Part shown: one piece after another, positions 10,007 through 13,747 of the stretch | How the letters are laid out: each line of letters starts with the position of its first letter | Position numbering within the stretch: position 1 is the first letter of the stretch | Source of the DNA: Dimargaris cristalligena | Lineage: Eukaryota > Kickxellomycota > Dimargaritomycetes > Dimargaritales > Dimargaritaceae | Length of the DNA stretch: 13,747 nucleotides | Direction of reading: 5' to 3' | Assembly (NCBI GenBank): GCA_027576995.1 | Contig: JANBQC010000684.1 | Span: 1-13,747, forward strand | The notes under the pieces: generated by a model | Database searches by the model: none | Seen by the model: the letters and a program-made list of their open reading frames with translations, nothing else | What the model was told of the DNA's origin: nothing | Made by a program: the position numbers and the translations under genes

Positions 10007-10086
10007 CTTTAGACAGTCAATTAGCTGTACCCTTCCCCATCCTTTGTCGTATTATTACCCCTCCCCCAGCTTCACTGATTCCATAG
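10003..10086 (+). promoter_or_regulatory. Upstream ORF 2, overlapping the stop of uORF 1 (27 codons)
   Basis: ATG at 10003 overlaps the TGA of uORF 1 and the frame runs 27 codons to TAG at 10084-10086, about 205 bases before the main ATG. The context CCAATGA has a purine-independent, average start (C at -3). The long ATG-free gap that follows would leave room for re-initiation at 10291. The peptide has no recognisable feature. Confidence 0.25.
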
Positions 10087-10290
10087 TTGTGTTCCTATTC
10101 AACGAGAGACCCCCTTTTCTCGTAACTGTACTTCCCAATATTTACATTCTTACTGTCCTCACTTCGTGCCGATCCTCGCCGTTTATCTGATCTCCTAGTT
10201 ATTAATTGTTTTTGCATAAATTTGAGACTCGGCCAAGTCGACTGTACAGCCATCGGTTAATCTATCGTTCGCAGATCTAAAATAAAAAAA

Positions 10291-11709
10291 ATGAATTCCT
10301 CGGTACCTTACCCCACTCCGGCTTCCAGTGGCTGCGCCTCTCCACTGCCCCCCTACGGAACTTTGGCTATGAGTATCAAAGACTTAGCACCCGCTGACCA
10401 GGCATCTTTCATCGCGGGCGGGGGGAGTACCTCGACTCCCTCCTACCTCAGCCCCAATCAGTACACGGGAGGCCTAGTCAGGCAGCCACCCATGGCACGC
10501 CCTCCTCCGCTGCCGCTGTCGTCGTCTTCATCGTCATCGTCTTGCACCATGGTCACCAACTCCGCGCTCCCGCCCAACTACGCCCTGACTTTCGATGAGG
10601 ACGAGGAAGAGGTGCCCCTTAACTTTGTGCTCAAGGCCAAGAGAAAGCGGGCCACTCCCGAACAGGTCCATGTCCTCAATCAGGTTTTTGAACAGACGTA
10701 CTTCCCCTCTACCGAAGTACGTCGACAGCTGGCCTTACAGCTGAGCATGACCCCCCGCACGGTGCAAATCTGGTTCCAAAACAAGCGCCAGGCCCTCCGA
10801 ACGCGCAACAAGACCCAGGGGCATTTCCACCCCCACCACCGTAATCCACCTACGTCACTCCGAGGCAGACCGTCCGCCTTTACCCGTGCAGCCGCGGCGG
10901 CGGCGGCGGCCACAGGAGGTGGGGGAACCCTACTGTCTTCGGGGAACACTAGTCCACTGTCGGGGACCACCCTCGTTGGATCAACCACTATGCCGGGATT
11001 CTCGACTGATCCCACCTCCCCCTCGCTGCCCAGCCCCGCCAATGCACTGAACCTCTCCCTGTACGCCACGCCGCCGATGGCCTTCTTCTCTACACTCTCA
11101 CCGCAGTCGCCTACGGACCATACCGGTTCGTCCACCCATGCCCTCGATGCCAATGCCTATTTTAGCGCGCATTACGCATCCCCACCGGCCTCGTCGTCAT
11201 CCACCACCTCGCCCACCGCTTCCGGTCTGCTTCAGCGTCGACTGCACCCCGACAAGTACTCCCACCTGGGGGGTATGACGGTCACGCTGCCCTCGATGGA
11301 TTCGTTGGCCCCCGTGTCTTCTTCGCCCATGGGCCTGTCGTCCCCCTACTGGCCCACGTCCGCGTCAATGGGAACAGCCACCCCCACCGAACCCCTCCTG
11401 CCCCGACCGGCGTTTCTGGCCCCGTCCGTGACTTCCAACGATTCCCAGATGAACGCATACCAGCTCCACCACTCGCTCGAAGCGGACATGGTCACCCCCC
11501 GCACGCTGCCCTTGAACACCACCCACCAGGCCGGATTCCTCCACTCGGACCCCACTTTGACCTCGGTCTACATGGGTTATCCCTTCCCCCATGCCAATGA
11601 TGGATCAGTACCTTCCCCCCTAAACCAACACCATTCTTACACTAGCCATGTACAATACTCCTCAGCCTCCACTCAAACCTTCAGCCTCCACGCCGCATCC
11701 TCCATGTAA
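10291..11709 (+). CDS. Homeodomain transcription factor, fungal YOX1-like
   Basis: A nuclear DNA-binding regulator of 472 residues in one exon. The homeodomain spans about residues 114-173 (10630-10809). It has the canonical 60-residue length without the three-residue TALE insertion. Diagnostic positions are present: Leu16 (L129), Phe20 (F133), Trp48 (W161), Phe49 (F162), Gln50 (Q163), Asn51 (N164) and Arg53 (R166). Helix 3 reads VQIWFQNKRQALR, as in fungal YOX1-type proteins; Gln50 and Asn51 predict a TAAT-core site. The basic KAKRKR (115-120) can serve as nuclear signal and minor-groove arm. An acidic patch DEDEEE (102-107) stands just before it. The flanks are long, disordered and rich in Ser, Thr, Pro, His and Gln, with Ser8 (77-84) and Ala8 (200-207), the kind of sequence that carries activation or repression functions. 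The ATG follows an A-rich context (AAAAAAAATG), and codons end mostly in C or G, which marks a selected gene. Yeast YOX1 represses cell-cycle genes; whether this protein does is unknown, because the flanks are not comparable and only the homeodomain carries the family signal. Confidence 0.95.
   Translation: MNSSVPYPTPASSGCASPLPPYGTLAMSIKDLAPADQASFIAGGGSTSTPSYLSPNQYTGGLVRQPPMARPPPLPLSSSSSSSSCTMVTNSALPPNYALTFDEDEEEVPLNFVLKAKRKRATPEQVHVLNQVFEQTYFPSTEVRRQLALQLSMTPRTVQIWFQNKRQALRTRNKTQGHFHPHHRNPPTSLRGRPSAFTRAAAAAAAATGGGGTLLSSGNTSPLSGTTLVGSTTMPGFSTDPTSPSLPSPANALNLSLYATPPMAFFSTLSPQSPTDHTGSSTHALDANAYFSAHYASPPASSSSTTSPTASGLLQRRLHPDKYSHLGGMTVTLPSMDSLAPVSSSPMGLSSPYWPTSASMGTATPTEPLLPRPAFLAPSVTSNDSQMNAYQLHHSLEADMVTPRTLPLNTTHQAGFLHSDPTLTSVYMGYPFPHANDGSVPSPLNQHHSYTSHVQYSSASTQTFSLHAASSM
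10519..10542 (+). repeat. Serine-coding trinucleotide repeat in the homeodomain gene
   Basis: Eight serine codons in a row (residues 77-84), mostly TCG with TCA and TCT mixed in. The mixed codons suggest the run is maintained at protein level rather than being a fresh slippage product. Confidence 0.85.
10888..10911 (+). repeat. Alanine-coding GCG repeat in the homeodomain gene
   Basis: Eight alanine codons (residues 200-207), five of them consecutive GCG, follow the homeodomain and precede a Gly-rich stretch. Pure GCG runs are prone to length change, so this site may vary between strains. Alanine runs are common in repression domains. Confidence 0.85.
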
Positions 11710-12163
11710 AATTCCCACATTAATAGGCCGCCCCCCTGTTATCCCCTAACCTTACCTCTTTTCTTATTTTTTCACTCCCTTTTTATCGCTTTAACCCCAT
11801 AATTTACTAGTGTATGAGACCGTCAAGCTCATTAATTTACGTCTTCATTATTTGTGTTCTACATTTTGTGTTTTACGGCTTTCTGGGCATTCATTTGTGT
11901 TTTCCATCTTTTTAAACGAAATAATTGCATAGGTCATTTGAACCACAGATTATTTTTTACAAAATAATTCGATACACTGATTACCACTTCGCTAATGTAT
12001 CATTAACCCTTGCCTGTGACTTGTTTCACGAACCCCATCGACTATCAATTTCCACCAATTGTCAACAAAACGACGTACCTGTTCTTTCCATAGTATCATG
12101 TATACTTCTACCCCCTGCATTTTCGAGTTTCATGTGAGACATTCTGCTCACTGTATTTCGAGA
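11710..12163 (+). other. Putative 3' untranslated region of the homeodomain gene
   Basis: The pyrimidine bias of the coding strand continues past the stop at 11707-11709 to about 12130, with T/C-rich runs early in the stretch. No convincing gene lies here; the frame at 11925-12137 has no recognisable feature. The stretch ends at a canonical poly(A) hexamer. A 3' end closer to the stop is equally possible. Confidence 0.3.
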
Positions 12164-12169
12164 AATAAA
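12164..12169 (+). terminator. AATAAA poly(A) signal candidate
   Basis: AATAAA lies 455 bases after the homeodomain stop and is followed by TGCTCACTTG. I saw no other AATAAA between the stop and this point. Fungal poly(A) signals are loose, so the true site may differ. Confidence 0.3.
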
Positions 12170-12774
12170 GCTATGCTCACTTGCACGAATTATTAACCAT
12201 CACCCAATAGAATATGCCATAACATGTGACTTTAACTGGATCGAGTCTGTTTGGGCTATGTAGTCCGTGGGTCCAGGACCTTCCATTGAGTCATTGTATA
12301 TAGGATTGGTCACACAGTAGCCTGATATGCAATATGTATGATATTCTAATCTTGGGGTAAGGTGGTATGGAAAATAAAAAGAGAGGGTTGGGACGAATGT
12401 GGGGAAAGAATGCTGTGGAAATTCGGACACCAAAGCAGGCAATATAATTCACGGGCAGAAAAACAAATGCCAAAAGGGCCAATATATTTACGATCAGGTA
12501 TAGCAGTGAATGTTATTAGGAGCATTCATGCCACTGGTCTGTCGGCCAAACCATGGCCATAGTTAAGGCGGATTAGCCGTATTTACCCATCCATTGTGCT
12601 ATGTTTCCCTGAGTATAGATCACAGTGCCATAATTAACGATAACACCGTGGTTATTTTCTTGTAATTGAATCAAATTTTTAATATCTTCGGACTTCTACC
12701 AACCTCCTATTAGATGTCTCGGCCTTAGAATTGGGTTATCTGACCACCCTAGCTGGAGCTGCCATAATCTACCG
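12170..12774. other. Intergenic region without a supported gene
   Basis: Short frames on both strands (for example 12200-12482 reverse and 12362-12562 forward) are of chance length and lack domains. CpG is present at normal frequency up to 12773-12774, where it stops abruptly. No repeat worth listing was seen. Confidence 0.5.
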
Positions 12775-12817
12775 GAACTGGTTGGTGTCATACCAATTAC
12801 ACCAAAGGTAACAGTTC
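12775..12817. repeat. Two-part stem-loop at the left edge of the CpG-free segment
   Basis: GAACTG (12775-12780) pairs with CAGTTC (12812-12817), and inside it TTGGTGT (12782-12788) pairs with ACACCAA (12799-12805). The stem has a bulge between its two helices and a 10-base loop. It begins exactly where CpG stops. Confidence 0.5.
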
Positions 12818-12900
12818 TTGGACTTTGTTATAAGTGCTATATATGACCCATTCCCTTTAAACTTTTATAACTGACATTTGTCCACCCAAAAAAACTATAA

Positions 12901-12958
12901 ATGCATCATTATCACAATAATGCCAGACAGTATAAATAGTCTGCTATAATAGATGCAT
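12901..12958. repeat. Potential three-way junction fold
   Basis: The outer stem is ATGCATC (12901-12907) with GATGCAT (12952-12958). Two hairpins sit inside: ATTAT/ATAAT (12908-12921) and CAGAC/GTCTG (12924-12943). Together they draw a small cloverleaf-like fold. The stems are A/T-rich and short, so stability is modest. It lacks the conserved bases of a tRNA. Confidence 0.4.
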
Positions 12959-13092
12959 ATTGGGATCAACCTAGCTGTATATTGCCTGGGTTAATCTCTC
13001 TTAGTCCATCAAGAGTCCCAAGGATAGGCTTCTAATGGTAGGCAGGGCTTTAGGCTCAGCTAAGTGGGCTACTAGCATCAGCTACAGGCATA

Positions 13093-13162
13093 ATACTAAC
13101 TAATAAAGGCTATGGTAGGTATATGCAAGGGATGTGCAGTGGGCACACTTATTAGTTAGTAT
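13093..13162. repeat. Perfect 14-bp inverted repeat with nested hairpin
   Basis: ATACTAACTAATAA (13093-13106) is exactly complementary to TTATTAGTTAGTAT (13149-13162). The 42-base loop holds a second hairpin, TGTGC/GCACA (13133-13147), directly next to the right arm. The left arm contains TACTAAC, the yeast branch-site sequence, which here is probably incidental. Confidence 0.75.
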
Positions 13163-13230
13163 AGGAGGGGGTAAGTATATATAGAGTTTATTAGGGGTAA
13201 GCTGGGGGTAAGAATAAGCTGAGGAAACTA

Positions 13231-13252
13231 ACTGGTCCCAAAAGGGCCCAGT
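13231..13252. repeat. Hairpin with AAAA loop
   Basis: ACTGGTCCC and GGGCCCAGT form nine positions of stem with one mismatch around an AAAA loop. A T-rich stretch follows directly, giving a terminator-like look that would have no such meaning in a nuclear genome transcribed by RNA polymerase II. Confidence 0.6.
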
Positions 13253-13262
13253 TTTATATATA

Positions 13263-13289
13263 CAGGGACAACTCTAGAGGGTTGTCCTG
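13263..13289. repeat. Second hairpin, 10 bases after the previous one
   Basis: CAGGGACAAC pairs with GTTGTCCTG with a single bulged G, around an 8-base loop (TCTAGAGG). Stem and loop keep their pairing while the surrounding DNA has lost every CpG. Confidence 0.6.
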
Positions 13290-13356
13290 AGGGAAGGATA
13301 CTACTAAAATTATAGGATAGATATTTGGGCCTGACTAGATAGCTGTGAGTATCTGG

Positions 13357-13385
13357 AAGACTCTAATGGTAACCAGAAGAGTCTT
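13357..13385. repeat. Hairpin with perfect 8-bp stem
   Basis: AAGACTCT (13357-13364) pairs perfectly with AGAGTCTT (13378-13385) around a 13-base loop that itself contains TGGTAACCA, a near-palindrome. Confidence 0.6.
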
Positions 13386-13459
13386 TGGATTAGTACTTAA
13401 GTAACTAGTGTAAAGGGGCAGAGTCTAGAAGGGGAAGAGTTATATGATATAGGATAATC

Positions 13460-13483
13460 CCATAGTACTAGGGGTAGCTATGG
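13460..13483. repeat. Hairpin with GGGG loop
   Basis: CCATAG (13460-13465) pairs with CTATGG (13478-13483). After a two-base bulge (TA), CTA pairs with TAG across a GGGG loop. It is the last in the series of hairpins before the T-rich tract. Confidence 0.5.
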
Positions 13484-13544
13484 TGAACTTACCTTATTTT
13501 AACCTACTTTTATTTTTTATCTATTTTTATACTTATTGGAACTA

Positions 13545-13747
13545 CGCCCCTGATGAGTGAATGCACCCCTGCCCCTACCCCTGATAAGTATAGTCATTTT
13601 TCCTCCATTTTCATTAGTATAGTTGTCGCCCCTCCTAATCCGTCCTAATCCAACCGATATGACCGCCATTATATCAGGCCGTATAGCGCCATAGTATACC
13701 CCCCGGCCCTAACCAGGCCGAACATCATTGATAGCCCTTAACCGGCC
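13545..13747. other. C-rich flank with short direct repeats
   Basis: CpG reappears here. CCCCTGATGAGT (13547-13558) and CCCCTGATAAGT (13578-13589) are near-identical direct repeats, and TCCTAATCC is repeated at 13633-13641 and 13643-13651. No gene is visible on either strand, and the window ends before the structure can be followed further. Confidence 0.45.

Larger units (their letters stand above)
12775..13544. repeat. CpG-free, inverted-repeat-rich segment (possible decayed mobile element)
   Basis: Reading all 770 bases, I find no CpG, although the bases on either side and the rest of the window contain many. TpA, TAG and CTA are frequent. The segment contains several inverted repeats, listed separately, and three copies of GGGGTAAG (13168, 13194 and 13205). 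GGAACT occurs at both edges (12774-12779 and 13538-13543), which could be a target-site duplication. No long coding frame, terminal inverted repeat or TG...CA ends were recognised. CpG loss is the known footprint of cytosine methylation and deamination acting on repeats. A structured non-coding RNA is the other possibility. A T-rich tract (about 13496-13536) marks the right end. Confidence 0.45.

Noticed and set aside
10680..11153. 157-codon reverse-strand frame inside the homeodomain gene
   Set aside because: It is a shadow of the strongly biased forward codons and shows no domain of its own.
13231..13258. Hairpin followed by T-rich sequence as a bacterial rho-independent terminator
   Set aside because: The window is eukaryotic by its gene content, no transcription unit ends here, and the hairpin belongs to a series of inverted repeats.

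Overview
The window looks like nuclear DNA of a fungus with large, gene-poor intergenic stretches. The evidence is an intronless C-terminally disordered homeodomain regulator of the fungal YOX1 type, a secreted CAP/PR-1-like protein, pyrimidine-rich leaders ahead of start codons, and short intron-like sequences with fungal features (GTGAGT donor, CTAAC branch site, CAG acceptor). An early-diverging fungus (for example Zoopagomycota/Kickxellomycotina) is my guess; it is an inference and no sequence search backs it.

Layout. 1-1641 is intergenic and holds an imperfect inverted repeat. A TATA-like box (1642-1650) and a T/C-rich tract precede a secreted-protein gene (1815-3014). That gene reads as one frame of 399 codons interrupted by a single TAA at 2277-2279; its C-terminal part resembles a worn CAP domain. 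3015-6728 is gene-poor apart from simple repeats and a 16-bp perfect palindrome. 6729-7143 can be read as a small three-exon gene and 8043-8455 as a two-exon gene or gene remnant; both are weak models of unknown function. About 9240-12130 is pyrimidine-rich on the + strand around the only confident gene, the homeodomain protein at 10291-11709. That gene has a CCAAT/TATA-like site and two overlapping upstream ORFs ahead of it and a possible poly(A) signal behind it.

The right end holds the most unusual stretch. From 12775 to 13544 there is no CpG in 770 bases, although CpG is common elsewhere. The same stretch is dense in inverted repeats, including a perfect 14-bp stem, and the hexamer GGAACT lies at both of its edges. 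A methylated, decayed mobile element or a structured non-coding element would both fit.

No pathway links the genes. Only the homeodomain gene is firm; the secreted protein is probably a recent pseudogene, and the rest are hypotheses to be tested with RNA and comparative data.
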